Assembly (NCBI GenBank): GCA_965153455.1
Contig: OZ234496.1
Coordinates: 1,054,001-1,118,000 of the forward strand
Source of the DNA: Sphagnum compactum
Lineage: Eukaryota > Bryophyta > Sphagnopsida > Sphagnales
Length of the DNA: 64,000 bases
Reading direction: 5' to 3'
How positions within the stretch are numbered: position 1 is the stretch's first letter; every line of letters begins with the position of its first letter. Shown piece after piece: positions 1 through 13,499 of the stretch. The position numbers and the translations under genes are program-made. Below the pieces are notes generated by a model. The model saw only the letters and a program-made list of their open reading frames with translations. It searched no databases and was not told the DNA's origin.

Positions 1-81
1 GATGAGGGTGATAGCTATAAAAAAACAACCAAATACTCGTGTTGAAGGTAACATCTCAACTTGGTGGATATTGAAACATGT

Positions 82-290
82 AGGATGCTCATTCCAACTT
101 TTTTGTGTTCATTTGTGATTGAGGTAACACCTCCATCAAGCACTTGGGTGGACGAGTTGAAATGGGTTGAAGTGTGTACTTTAGGATGTTCATTCCAACT
201 TTTTTGTGTTCATTTGTGATCGAGGTAACACCTCCATCAAGCACTTGGGTGGACAAGTTGAAATGGGTTGAAGTGTGTACTTCCTTGGTT
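82..290. repeat. Two-copy tandem repeat, period about 101 bp
   Basis: Two adjacent near-identical copies begin with the same phrase (taggatgctcattcc at 81 and taggatgttcattcc at 182) and run through a shared 'cacttgggtggac' and 'gttgaaatgggttgaagtg'. They differ by a few substitutions. The short open frames across them are a by-product of the duplication. No function can be assigned. Confidence 0.85.
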
Positions 291-295
291 AACAC

Positions 296-1059
296 AAATG
301 AATTCGTACCAACTTTTTGTTTCAGGTAACATCGTGACTTTGGGTTTGTGCCTCTAAAGCCAAATCAAGATTTGGGTTTTGTCGTTTTTGTGGGTTTGGT
401 AGGGACATACATATACACATACATACCATACATGGAAACATGTGCGGACAATATGGATCTCTTTTCAAAAACTGGTGTTTTTCCAAGTAGGCATCATCTG
501 AAGAAGGTTTCAACATGGGTTTTTGTTTGGGCCACATGGAATTCCACTGACAAACTTTGCTTGGTTGGTGGATGTTAAAAGCATGGAAGACATTTTTACT
601 GAAATCTTTTGGACTTGGCTTTATTTCAGCCTAACTATAACACTTGGTGGGTATTGAAACACATATACGAACAAACACTCACTTGCCAAGTGGGACTTTG
701 CAGAAATGGAGGAGTCATGTATGTACTTTGAACCTGCCATTGAGCTTGCAACATGCAGGCCAGAGTGAACCAGCCTCCATGACTGCACCAGTTGCAAGTT
801 CTGTCCACAGGATGGGCTGTGTTTTTCATCTGCCTCTTCACCCTACATTAACCAACATTCTACCACGGTTAATTGTTTTGTCTGCCCACCTTTGACCTTT
901 TTTTTTTGGGCCAATTTTTGCCCAACCCTGACCCTCCATACTACCCTCCCACCTGGTTACCCTATTAACCTACCTGCTCTATTGACCTACCTCTTAGCCT
1001 AAACCTTGAACCCAACCAACTAACAACCAATCCCTTACCTACCCTTTCTATCTTTTCCT
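296..1059. other. Intergenic, no gene seen
   Basis: Only short frames without recognisable domains. From about 895 the plus strand becomes pyrimidine-rich with repeated 'cctacc'-like words. This stretch may form the outer part of the inverted structure that follows, because similar words occur in reverse complement at 4166-4240. Confidence 0.5.
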
Positions 1060-1556
1060 AGCAAAACTTATATTTCTTCCTGGTTAAACCAATATCTATT
1101 CTTGGCAAAACTTATATCTCTTCTTGGCTAAACTTTTTTTTCTTGGCAAAAACTATATTTTTTCTTGGCTAAACTTTTATCTCTTGGCAAAACCTTTATA
1201 TTTTCTTGGCTAAAATTCTCTCTATTGGCAAAACCTTTTTTTTTTTGCTAAACTTTTTATTGTTGGTAAAACTTGTATCTTTTCTTGGCTAAATTTTTTT
1301 CTATTGAGAAAACCTATATCTTTTCTTAGCTAAACTTTTCTCTCTTGGCAAAACTTATATATCTTTATGGCTAAAGTTTTCTCTCTTAGCAAAACCTATA
1401 TCCCTTCTTGGTCAAACTTTTATCTTTTGGCAAAACTATATATATTTTTAGCTAAACTTTTATTTCTTGGCAAAACCTACATATCTTCTTGGCAAAACTT
1501 TTTTCTTGGCAAAACCTATATCTCTTCTTGGTTAAACTTTTCTAAAAGGAAAAACT
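1060..1556. repeat. Degenerate tandem array, unit about 35 bp (left arm of a fold-back-like structure)
   Basis: Roughly a dozen imperfect copies of a unit built from 'cttggcaaaac', 'tatatctcttcttgg' and 'taaacttt' follow each other. Unit length varies by a few bases and T-runs differ. Units in the opposite orientation lie at 4080-4165, so the pair resembles the arms of a fold-back element. The open frame at 1367-1558 (Leu/Phe/Tyr/Ser-rich) is translation of the repeat, not a gene. Confidence 0.75.
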
Positions 1557-4079
1557 AATAATGGAATTCACATGGTGTAAAATGAACTTCAATATATATT
1601 TTTGTAGAAATCAATCAAGGACATAAAAAATAATGTTGATTTTAGTTAGAACAAATAATTAAGGAGGTAAGAAAAAAAAAATCTTGTATTTTCAATGATT
1701 ATCTAATTCAATCACTTAAATCATGAAAAAATTAATGTAAAACATATGGTTTTAAAAAGAAGGTTAGATTTACATATAGAGGTTGAGGGATTAGGTTTTG
1801 GGCATTACAATATTCATGTCAACTTTGAGTTAAGGGTGAAAGCATGAATAGGTCAATTGTTTGGACTATCACACTTGTAATTTTTTTGGATTACGTACAA
1901 ACATAAAATTTAAATCCATATTCAAAATTAACATTGTCAATTTTTTTAATTATTCATGTTATCATAGATTTTAATGAGAATCATCATAAAAAATTTGGAT
2001 GAATTCTAAGAAGATTATGGATTCATAATGAACTTTTGAAATGATAACACTATGTGTCACATAGAAAAAATGAAAAATGTGGATTTGAAAACTATGTCAA
2101 TATAATGTCAAAATAATTTTTTTTTTAAAAAAATTATCAAATGAAGAATTTATTAGTGAAGTGCATTGAAAATTTCAAATATGTATATTTTTAATTTACA
2201 AATTTTTCTAAATTTTTATCCTTGAGATTCCATTTCACATTTAAAAAAAAAATCTTTTGCATGGATTTTTTTTATCAATCACATGTTTAGGGATATGCAT
2301 ACGTTGGTTTATTAATATTTATGATTAAAAGCATAGGGGATAATTATAGGATTTATGGTTTGATAATTGTTAAACTTGTAAAAAAATTGCTAATGTTAGA
2401 TTATGGACTTTCAAACGCCACTTTTGAGCCATTTAACTATGTTTTTGCTTTTAACACCATGTTTGTAATGGTTTGGAGTTCCCAAAACTAACACCTATTA
2501 TGGAAAATACTAATAGTAGTTGAATATTTAATCCCAACATGCAATACCCACATATGAAAACAATGCCATTTGTGATTAAAATGAAATTTGTTTTTTGGAA
2601 ATGTTTTTTTGCTTCTTTTAGATTTTTTTTTCTAATTTTCTTATACTTTTATTTCTCAATCTAAAATTTTATTTATTTATTTCTTGTTCTAAATTATTTT
2701 TCTTTTATTTTTATTCATAATATTTTTAATTTTCTTTATTTTTAAAATTTTAAACAAATTCAAAACTATCTTCGTAAATTTTTTTTATCATTAAATATGC
2801 ATATTTTATGCCCAACATTTGGGTATTATGTGAAACATGAAAAAATCTAGGCAACATTCTATGGGTTGGATGCGAATATTACACAATTATATTTTACTTT
2901 TTCTTCTTTCAAAAATATTTCTCATCGCAATGTCAAAAACAAAAAATGAAGGTATTGCATACAAATGGACCAATCATATTGTGGTGGAGCTTGAATGAAA
3001 ATGGACCTAGATTTTGCGATACCCTCATGATAAAATTGAGGCCCCATTGGAATTGAAATTCAAAAAAACCAAGTCCATGCAATTCCCATATAATTTCTAT
3101 TACAAATTATATTTCATTTATGTAAAGGTTTTAATATGTGGGTATTGCAAATACTTGCCCCTCCATCACTTAGGTTAGGGTTACTAGAAAATCCAAAAAA
3201 CTACAATACCTACATTGTGAATATCCAATACAAATTTGTCGAAGTATGGATGAATCAATTCCTACACATTCAATTGTGATTATTCACTACATAAACCAAC
3301 AAAACAAATGCTATCATCATATTTTGAAAAGTGTTGATATTACGTTACCTTCATCCAAAAACGCACTTCCTTGTTGTGAAAATGAACTCATTAGCAATAC
3401 TTGAATCTAAAACTTTCATTATAAACTTATGTTAGATCACCTATATCCACTAAAGGAAATCTTCACTATGAAAACAACAAAAAAGACAATACCTACATTT
3501 TTTTCTTTAATCATCATTATCTTTTTCATACTTTATCCAAATGAAAAAAATATTAAAACTATTAATTTCATTATATAATTATAATTATAAATTAATTTGA
3601 GAATATAAATACTTCAAGAAATGAAAATTTTATTATAAATTATAAATAACGTTTATATTATATGCATTTTATTCAAAATATTTTTTATTAATATATAATA
3701 TAATAAATAAATATTGTCATATATTATATATAAGTGATTTTATATGATAAAAATATTGAATCAAAAAAATAAAGCATGGATGAATATTATGTTTTATATT
3801 TATATCAAGTGAGGCCCACAATAAAATATTATTTAGTTAGAAACTTTATATATAATATCTAGACATAATTTTATAAGTTATGTATTTTATATCTTATATA
3901 CATATGATATATTATAAAACTATTTTATTATATATTTGAATGTTCAAAAATATTGAATATTGATTTTGTTTTGTTATAAAAAAACCTCGTTTTAACATTT
4001 TATTAAGTAAAGGCAGAAAATAAAATCTGACTAACTTTTCAGAACTAAAATAAAATTTTATTTAAATAATATATAATTA
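1557..4079. other. Very AT-rich interior between the two inverted arms
   Basis: About 2.5 kb of AT-rich sequence with long A and T runs and no open frame of note. It lies between arrays 1060-1556 and 4080-4165, so it would be the internal part if those arms bound a mobile element. No transposase domain is visible. Confidence 0.5.
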
Positions 4080-4165
4080 AAAAAAGTTTAGCCAAGAAGA
4101 GATATAGGTTTTTCAAAGAATTATAAGTTTTAGTTAAGAAGAGATATAGGTTTTGCCATTTGCAA
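4080..4165. repeat. Inverted partial copy of the 35-bp array (right arm)
   Basis: The plus strand reads 'gtttagccaagaagagatat' and 'gttaagaagagatataggtt', the reverse complement of the unit at 1060-1556. About two and a half units are present, so the right arm is much shorter than the left. The following bases (to about 4240) carry 'gaggtaggtag', mirroring the pyrimidine-rich left flank. Confidence 0.7.
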
Positions 4166-4240
4166 AATGAGTGAGGTAGGTAGATAAATAGGGGTAGTTG
4201 GGTGAGAAAGGGGTGATACGAGGTGAAACAAAAAAATTGA

Positions 4241-5407
4241 TTGTTGGAGGGCAAGCAAAAAAAACTTTTTTGAGTGCGAGAGGTTCAATAACTGGGATAA
4301 ACACTAGAAGAACAACCTTCTTTGGATCTTGAACACTATTCATTACCTCCCCCCACTCACAAACTAAGTTAAGGGAGGAGTTTGGTTGTCTCATTGTCTT
4401 CCATATATGTGTGAGGTTAGATTTGAACTCATAGCTTTCTATTTTGGCTCTTCTTAGCTAAACCCATCTCTCTTCATTTTTGAGAAATCCAAAACTAGTA
4501 TAGTCAACTCCTACCATGACTCCTTTCTCCTTTCTCCTACCACGGCTTTCATGGGTTGAGGAGCCTATGATAGGGGAAGGAGGGGTGGTGGTGGTGGTTA
4601 GATTGCCCACCTTTATGTTGTTATTAATGGGGTCCATTATGGAGGAGCTGATGCAAAAAAAGTCTTGGATGTTGGGTAGTCTACTTTCTAAGCTTGAAGT
4701 CCTATTTGTTCCATTTATATGCAAACTTGATCTTGACTAGGGTTAGGGTTGGGTGGTTCCCCAAGACCAAGATGGTACAAAATGGAAATATTGGCATTGG
4801 GCTCAAGAATTCTCAAAAAGACCATTTGTCGTCTTCCTTGTTGTTGAGAATAAAAGATTGTGCATGTGCCCAAATTTTAAAGAATTTTGGAATACACATG
4901 GCTTAAGGTGGTGTCATTTTGTTGGTAATATAGTTAAGATTAACTAAGGAAAATGGTCATCCTTTATAAGCCTGTGGTAATTTTAATTAGTTGGAACTTT
5001 AGAGGTGCATATTGCACAAGTGAAAGTGTGAAGTGAACTCCATATGTTCATGACATATATTAAATTTTCATGTCCCTCAGACCTACACCTTGATAGTAAA
5101 TTCCAGTTAGCACCTCAAATTATCACCAAGTTCCTTGGGAAGTAGTATGTGGTCTAATCACTCAATGCCAAATTTACTCACAATAAACATGAGTTGTTTC
5201 TTGTGGAATGCTTGCTGGTTTTGTTTCTTGCAATACTTGGTTAAGGGCTATAATAATACATGCACAATGCCAAGTTTCCAAGTTCCATCCTTCCTCTTTG
5301 TAGACCCACGTGGGCTCTTGAGTTATGCATAATACAACAACAACAAAGTTTGAAACATGACAAGCTCCCTTCCTCATTTTAAGGATTACCAATTGGACAC
5401 AACACAA
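4241..5407. other. Intergenic, no gene seen
   Basis: Several 60-95 codon frames overlap on both strands here, but none shows a recognisable domain, splice-supported extension or conserved motif. Confidence 0.4.
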
Positions 5408-5790
5408 ATGTTGGATAATTTGGAATGTTTTGGTTGTTTTAGCCTCTCTACTCCCCATCATTTTTGAGCAATTGGGTATTGGTCAAGTGGTATGGCCTCC
5501 TCAAGTGGTCGGATAATTTGGAATGTTTTGTTGTTTTAGCCTCTCAACTCCGCATCATTTTTGAGCAATTGGGTATTGGTCAAGTGGTATGGCCTCTTCA
5601 ATTGGTCGTATAATTTGGAATGTTTTGTTGTTTTAGCCTCTCAACTCTTCCGCATCATTTTTGAGTAATTGGGTATTGGTCAAGTGGTATGGCCTCTTCA
5701 ATTGGTCAAATAATTTGGAGTGTTTTGTTGTTTTAGCCTCTCAACTCTTCCGCATCATTTTTGAGTAATTGGGTATTGGTCAAGAAGTAT
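5408..5790. repeat. Minisatellite, about four copies of a roughly 100-bp unit
   Basis: Successive copies share 'taatttggaatgttttg', 'ttttagcctctcaact', 'catttttgagcaattggg' and 'tattggtcaagtggtatgg'. Copies differ by small indels, such as an extra 'ctt' before 'ccgcat' in the later ones. The last copy breaks down near 5790. Confidence 0.85.
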
Positions 5791-8700
5791 GGTCAAGAGA
5801 TATGTGCCCTCTTCAATGGGGGGACCACCGACCTTAGTTCCAACAACTTAAATTTGGCATGTTACCTTAGCATGTGGGGGGGCGAGTTGTAGTTTTAGGG
5901 GGTTTCAAATTGCACCAATGGATTGCTTCACTCTTTGACAAATTGAATGCATTTTTATGATAAAATGGTAATGGGAAGAAATGGAATAATGTGGGTGCAA
6001 ATGGATGAAGCAATATATCATATATGTGTAAACTCTATAGGGTATATACTATATATGTCAGGCATGTGTGGCCACCATAATGGATGCTCACAAGATGCTG
6101 CAGTTCAAGCCACTAGATTTACCTACTTCTGGATCTGCAGGTAGGTAGATTGTCTCTTAGCACAAGTTTGTCAATTGGGGTGAAGTCCAAGTCCATTCAA
6201 AATCTGTCATAAACATGTGGAGTCTGGGCTATTATTGTAACCTATTGTAGGGAGGTCTTGGCAGCACAACTCATTGGACCAGAGCTCCTTAGTTATATCA
6301 TGTATCTTCTTGGCTTCTCACATATTGGTACCTCCCTAATGCCTTTTTGCATGTTCTTAGTTTGCTGCTGGTTGGCTGGCTGAAGTTCATAACTCACCCT
6401 CCTCTTCAAGTTCTGAGTCCCATAAACCAGAAGGTCAACCATGTGTGCTACCATGGGTTCCCTTGTCCATAATCTGACTTTCTTGTCCTCAAGGACACAA
6501 GAAGCCATTTTGCCCATTGTTATTTGTTGTGGTGGGTTGTGATGTTTCTTTTTGTGACAAACATTGTCACCAACTCACTTACATCTACAAGAGCCAATTT
6601 ACTGCAGTTGTGAAAGGCATGGTCAATATGTATTCATCTTCAATAGAACATAACATGAGGCATTTATGTCCAGGATTAATCCCATGGAGTTTATTCGTGC
6701 CAATCGAAGGGCATGAAATGGTCGCGACTAGTCTTAATTTTGTTGTGGAGTCTACCTTCGTGAATGGTCAAAGGTCATATTATTTCGAAAACATTAACAA
6801 CTATTAACTCATTTTGAGGTCAATCTATGTTATATTATGTTATATAGATAGTGGAAGCTTCTGTAGATGGTTGGGCAATGAAAATGGAAGGTCCAATGGA
6901 AGTTGTGATGTTGGGAGGTGTATCTCACCTTTTTGGCTATAACACACAAATCTTATGTTTCAATTTAATTGCATGTGCCTTGCTATTGGGTAGAAAGATG
7001 TGGAATAGAATATAATTATTGGCAACTAACTCCTAGCGATGCTCATGATGAGTTCAAGCCTCTAAGTGGTTTTCTACTTGGTGATGTATGTTTAAACTTG
7101 AAAAAAAATGCAATAAACTAGTAAAATAGGCAATCAAACTTTAAAATAAAAATTAAATAAACCCAATTACATGAATATGGAAATAAGAAAATAAAGATTA
7201 CATGTATAAGAGGAAGTCATGTATTTTAAAAACAATTTTAGTCAAATTTAGTTAGCCCATTCATTACACACAAAACAATGAATAACCAAAGCAAATATGG
7301 GGAATTTTCCAATTCTCCAAGACATATATGGTTGGGTATGAGGAAAGTACAATATTTGATGGTTCACTCCCCTTGAATGTAGGAATTTTTCAAGGTCAAC
7401 ATAAAACATTGAACATGATATTCACTAATTTTCAGTATGAAAATGCATATTTCTTTGGCACTAAAAAAAAGACCACAAAGAACCCACAACGTGGGTTGGT
7501 GTGTTAAGGTTACCATAAAAATTAAAATATTAAGGAACTAAACCTAATCTTATTTATTTTTATAAAATCTAGGTTGTATATACACCAATGGCACAGAATT
7601 GATAATCCAAAAGTCATATGAGTTTTTAAATGCCATAAGAAAATTTTAGATATTCCTATCAAATGTCATTGCAAATGCACGTTTGGTTGAAGCCCATTCA
7701 AAATGTTGGTGCAATATTTCTTTGATCAGAGTGAAGGTGAATTTGCAATAAGTTTTTAAATACTTTTTCCTTATATTGATTTATACACATGCGTACATGT
7801 TTTTGGGAATTTATCGTGCTAATGGGATGTTGACATGCTCCCCTAGTTACTAGGTCTTTATTCTTGCTAACTAACTGGTCATAGCAAGGACTAAAACTAA
7901 TTATAATCAAACATTATTTAAAAGCATTGTTAGATCTAAACATCAATCAAAATCGCACTCAAACAAGTGATTGCACTAATTCCATTATATGACATAAACA
8001 AAACAATGTCACCAATGAATGTTAAATACCCATGGTTGTTGTGCATTCATCATTAACAAGATTCAATTTCAATCAATTCAACATGATTTTGGGATGAGGT
8101 ATTTGTATGATTAAACAAATTAACCCCTCTTTGAAAACATGGGCTTTAACTAAATCCAAATCATTTATGGCACAAGGTGTTTGATTTGGTACTTCTTGTG
8201 ACATAAGGTGATCCACCTACCACAACCAATTGACCCAAAAACAAGTTTGATCTTAAGCTTTGTAGAACAAACATAATTGAAAACCTCTTCCACTCTAGCC
8301 TCCAATGGCCTCTCTTTAAATGTGTGCTCCATTTATTCATGTGGTACAACTATTTTGGGTGGTTGCAAAACTCAAAACTATTTTCAACCTAATTTAGGTT
8401 TTGGAATGCAAATGGGATATGTTACATCCACCCTATTGACACCATGCCCTGGCCTAACACAAGTGAACAAAGTTGTTTGAATAGGCAACAATATCATGAA
8501 AGTTGATTAAAACAAATTCCACAATACACACCTTACAAGTGGGGCTGAAAAAGCTTGGGGAAACCAAAAACCCACCAAGCTCACACATCAATAGCTATAC
8601 CTTGTCATTACATTGGCAATAGTATAATATTGTTGATACTTCATAACAACATTCAAATGAACATTGCCAAGTAGTGCTACTATTGGTAAGAGGCCAAACA

Positions 8701-11700
8701 TGAAAGACATAAAAGTTTACAAATCAAAGAATAAACCAAAGTTATTTTGGCCCAAAAAACAAGAAAAAATGAAAAAAAATTGACCGTGTCTGCATTGTGT
8801 TTAACTAGATAAAGAAATGGGATGAAGTTTGTCATTGTCAACAAATGGCCAATAATATTGAACCCAAATATTTCCCAAAACTTATGCACCTTTAGCAAAA
8901 AAGTTTCACCTTTTAGAGGTCCAAAGTCCAAACTTATGCACTTTGGGTTGAAAAGCTTTTAGAAGGTCATTAAAACCAAATGGAAAACATACAAAATCCC
9001 CCAACAAAAGAACTACATGAGACAAATCCTAATGCCCTTAAAGTTCTCACCGAAAAAGTTGGGTGTGTCTAGCTTGCTTTTGAAAAAAGACCATGAACTC
9101 CTATGGATAGAAGCAAATAAGAATTTCAACAAAAAGCTTGTGAAGTTTGTGCCAAGAGAACAAACAAATAAACATGGTATATAATCAATATAGGTTCACA
9201 ATTGCAAAATGTCCTTCTACACAACGTTAAACTTTTATGACCAAAGTTGTTATGTCCTAAACTCAAAACCAAAGAACAAGCAATTGACATATCAAGTGTT
9301 TGCCTCTAGTAAATTGATGTTTTACGATATTGAAACTAAAAGTAACCTCCCTCATATTGGGTATCTAGGCTTACATTTGTATTTCTCACATTCATTAATA
9401 CTTATTTACATATTTAAAACTTCACCTATAAATTTGAAAGTGGGAAAACATTAATAGCAAATGTAAAGGACGTAATGGTTGTATTATTAATAACCGTTGG
9501 TAGAAATTTGGCCCTATATTTTGAATTTGTTGTAAAAGGAATTTTTAATGACTTTTTTTTCCATTATTATTTTTGGTATATTCTAGAAATTAAAGCTTTG
9601 GTTGAGCTTGTTAACCATCTTTTTATGGTAGTTATATATTTTTACTTCTATAGATAATTATTAACATTTTATCTTTTGAATATAATAAATATTTAATAGC
9701 TATATTATTAGTGTATATTTGAATTAATTACTAGCTATATTATTAACTAGTTAAATTGAAATTAGTTTATTAGTTAGTTATTGGTCATATCATTGTAAGT
9801 GTTAGGTTATTAGTATTAATATATTGGTACATACACCTAAACACTATAAATAGGGTGAATGCATGCTCAAGTCGTTCAATATCAACAGAAATTACATTCC
9901 CTATGAATTCATATAATTTTTTTTAAATGATTCAAATGGACATGGTTGTTACTTTTTAAAAAATTATTATTTTAATCTTTGAATAATACATGTTCAATCA
10001 CCTACAAAACTTCTTAAAACTATGTGAAAATTTGTATTTAATGTAACTAATGTCATATTTTAATTTGGAAGTCCTAAAAGGAAAACTCACAAAGTCTATA
10101 TGAATAATGACCCATGTAAAGCTTTCAAAAAATATGGTTTTGGGACCAAAAATTTGAAAAACAAACAAAAATTGTAACTCACATGGACTTATGAAAACAT
10201 GGTCAAATTTTAACCATTCAAAAGTCTTTAACTATTAAATGGTTAAGGTTTTCAAAGAAAAGATTTTTCATATGAGTTTATCATCTTGTATTACATCATA
10301 TATTGAGTCCCAATAACAAATCTGGAATATGAATCAATATTATTTTTTCCATTTTGTGATGTTCCAATCAAACAACGAGTCCATATTTTTCGACTTCATA
10401 AGTCCATTACTATTAAGAAATGATTTCTTTATCAATAAATAACCACACAATTCTCATCATAATGAAATTGTTAGTTTAGATCCAAGTCCCAATTAATATA
10501 TTTAATGATATATTAATCACCATATACATTTGAATAAAGGGTACCTATGGTGGTTGGCAAAAGTCATGGTGTATTTTAAATCTTTGTACAATTTGACTAA
10601 TTTATGTGATTAGCCCATTTGTTTTGCTCTTGGTGATTAGTCTACTTGCTTTGTTGGTAAGTATTAATTCTTGTTCTAAAAATAATGCCAAAATGTAATT
10701 ACAAAACTAAATTGTACTTTCAACAATACATTTTATAAAATTGATACATATTATGTAAACAACTTGAACTTGGTACTTACAAAAACTAATTCTACACATA
10801 CACAATCAATACACGTTCAAAAACAAGAATCCAAAAAATTTGTTCTTCCTCATTCAAGAATTCATATACATATGTTAGACTTCTACCAAAGCTCTAATCT
10901 TCACGATGTACAATGTATTTTTAAAATATAATGGGAGAGGAAATCATTAAAGGTTTTCCCTCCTGATACTTTGTCCCAAAACCATTTAAAAAACCCAATT
11001 GACAAGTTTTTGCTATTCTACATCCAAAACATGCTCCTACAATGCATGGGTAGAGATGTTTTAAGAACATGTGCACACATGATGCTATGTGATTTCAAGA
11101 CATCGCTTGACAATACAATCCCTAATCACAAAAGATGTAGAATTTTGTTCACATAAGATTGGGTTTTAATAACAAACAATAACTACAAAAATAATATTTT
11201 GCTAGAAAAAACTTACATGTGCTAGTTCCTCTAATGAATGCAATTGAACAAAGGATGTGTTTCAAATAGTTGGCCTATAAACCTAAAGACAATTTACCTT
11301 TTTAAATTTGTGCATATTTATATATTAAAATAGGTGTTTATTTGTTTGTTTGGATGTGATCACATTGTAATCCTTCAAACCGTCGGTCCCATCTTTCGCT
11401 ATTGGTACCATGGGAAAGCCCTCAATAAGGTGTCTCTATGTTTGTCATTTCATAATTTTTGAACCAATGGAACAAATGTGATCAACTTTAGAGTGATTTT
11501 TCTTGAAAAAAATGATTTAAAAAAATTAATAAAATTTTCACAATTGGGTTCCATAAGAACTCTGAAGGTAGGTAAGCTCATTTCAACCATAATAACATTG
11601 GGATGGGTAACCTTATTGGGCCAATGGGATAGGGGTCCACTAGTTCACTTGAAAACAAATTCAAGTTGATATGTACATCCGAGTTCCAAATTAGACATAT

Positions 11701-13020
11701 GGCATTGGTGTCCAAAAGAGGTGAAAGTAGTGCACAACACTCTAAGAAGTGGCATCAAAGTAGGTTCAAGGTTACATTTGAAGTAGGTTTTGGCCACCAT
11801 CAAAATCATGCTTTTTAAGTCCCCCAAATTTCATTCCATACTCATGTAACAATATCATAATAGATCATGAAAAATTCAATAAAAATCACCTTAATTTCTC
11901 CAAGTTGCTATAAAGAACTACTTGCATACAATGGTGTTTTTGGGTTTTGGGTTTTAGGGTTTAGGGGTTGGGGTTGGGAAGGGGGGAGTGAGTGGCCCCA
12001 ACAGCCCTACATACTGTAGTACCTTGACCATTTCAACACATGTCCACTAATTAATTAATTTTGAAAAATTCATTTCAACAAACAAAATATTCCTAAATAT
12101 TTACTAATATCCTTCACAATATTTTTTGATTTGGAAGAAATTATTTTTGAACATTTCAACAACTCTGAAAATAATATAATTAGTGTTGAATTGGCCAACT
12201 TGGTACTAGGGTAATAATCTCCATGAAATCAAAGGGTTAGTAGTGAAAACCATTTCACAATAGTTTTCTCCCTCTCCTCTCCTCTCCTCTTCCCACCCCT
12301 CCCCCTCCCAACAACTTCACACAACACCCTTTAAAGGAGAAAGATAGAAGGTAGATCTTCCTTTCTCTTAATTATTTAATAAGAGAAAGAGGAAAAAGCC
12401 CCACCCACATCATGCAAAATTGGATCTAATAGACCAACTTAAACCCTCCCCTCCTTTTATGCCCCACTACAAAGAGTCCCACCCCAATGCTTACACAACT
12501 AAAAAGGTAATGAAATAATTCTTCCTCCCTCCCTCCCCTCATCATGAGTATATATATATCAAGGCATGTATATGTATACTATACACATAACATTTTCCAT
12601 TTCCTTATATCCTATATACATTGAAGTGTACACACAAAATATGTGAAAGCCCAAACTACATGTATGTATGTCTATATGTATATATATATATGTAATTTTG
12701 ATGTTACATCATTGACTAGCATCCCAAGAGGGATTTAGCATTAAAAGGTGACATGTTTTTAGCACTTGTCAAAATGGTTTAAAAAAAAACTAGTTAAAAA
12801 AAAACACAATCAAACTATAATCGGAGAAAAAACATGTGATGAATTTTTTTTTTTGCAAAAAAAAATTTGGGTGAAAATTGAATTGGCGATTTAAAAAAAT
12901 TAAATAAAATTCAAAAAGAGAATATTGTGACATAATATTATTCCCTTATTTTTAATTTTCATTTTCCTCAATTTTAGCCACCCCAAAAAAAGAAAAATGC
13001 TGATACATGCATGATGAGAC
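5791..13020. other. Long AT-rich intergenic stretch
   Basis: About 7 kb without a recognisable gene. All open frames are under 100 codons and lack domains. The stretch has long A/T runs, a short telomere-like patch near 11945-11985, and TA-rich microsatellites around 12550-12690. No retroelement protein motifs, terminal repeats or RNA gene were seen. Confidence 0.5.
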
Positions 13021-13240
13021 ACTAAAATACCCCCCCCAACCCATTCCCCCTACCCTACCCTACCCTACCCTACCCTACCCTTGAAAAAGGGTAAAAAGGA
13101 AAAGGGAAAAGGGGGCCCTGACGTGTGTGCACATGATCCACGTATGTTAATAAAATATTAATTCCAGTTCTCTAAAAAGGTAGTTTTTTCCCACCACTCC
13201 TCTTCTGACATGACCTGACCTGACCTGACCTTGACCTGAC
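13021..13240. repeat. Short-period repeats: (CCCTA)n and (TGACC)n
   Basis: About 13045-13080 is a run of a 5-bp 'ccta c' unit, and about 13206-13240 is a run of 'tgacc' units ('cctgacctgacctgacct'). The first resembles a shortened plant telomere unit (CCCTAAA without two A). Both lie a few hundred bases upstream of the cytochrome b561 transcription unit. Confidence 0.8.
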
Positions 13241-13316
13241 CAGACATGAACCCTGGCGTTACCTTAATTGACCTTTCCTTGCTCCTCCCCCATATATTGG
13301 CTACTGGAGTAGGTAA

Positions 13317-13450
13317 AATAAAATAAAATAATAAAAATAAATAAATAAATAATAGAAAATTAATTAAATAATTAAATAAGTAGGTAAAATAAATAAATAA
13401 ATAAATAAATAATAAATAAATAGAAAATTAATTAAATAAATAATTAAATA
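13317..13450. repeat. (AAAT)n-rich microsatellite
   Basis: Interrupted runs of 'aaat' and 'aataaat' with two copies of a 'tagaaaattaattaaat' phrase, indicating local tandem duplication inside the microsatellite. Confidence 0.8.
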
Positions 13451-13499
13451 AGTAGGTACCACCTAGGAAGTAAGACTGTAAGTTAGCTATAATTTTTTT

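Noticed and set aside
1060-1556. CRISPR-like array
   Set aside because: Units are contiguous, degenerate and without unique spacers, and the window is plant nuclear DNA.
5791-13020. LTR retrotransposon in the long gene-free stretches
   Set aside because: No gag, protease, reverse transcriptase or integrase motifs and no long terminal direct repeats were recognised by eye; a profile search would be decisive.
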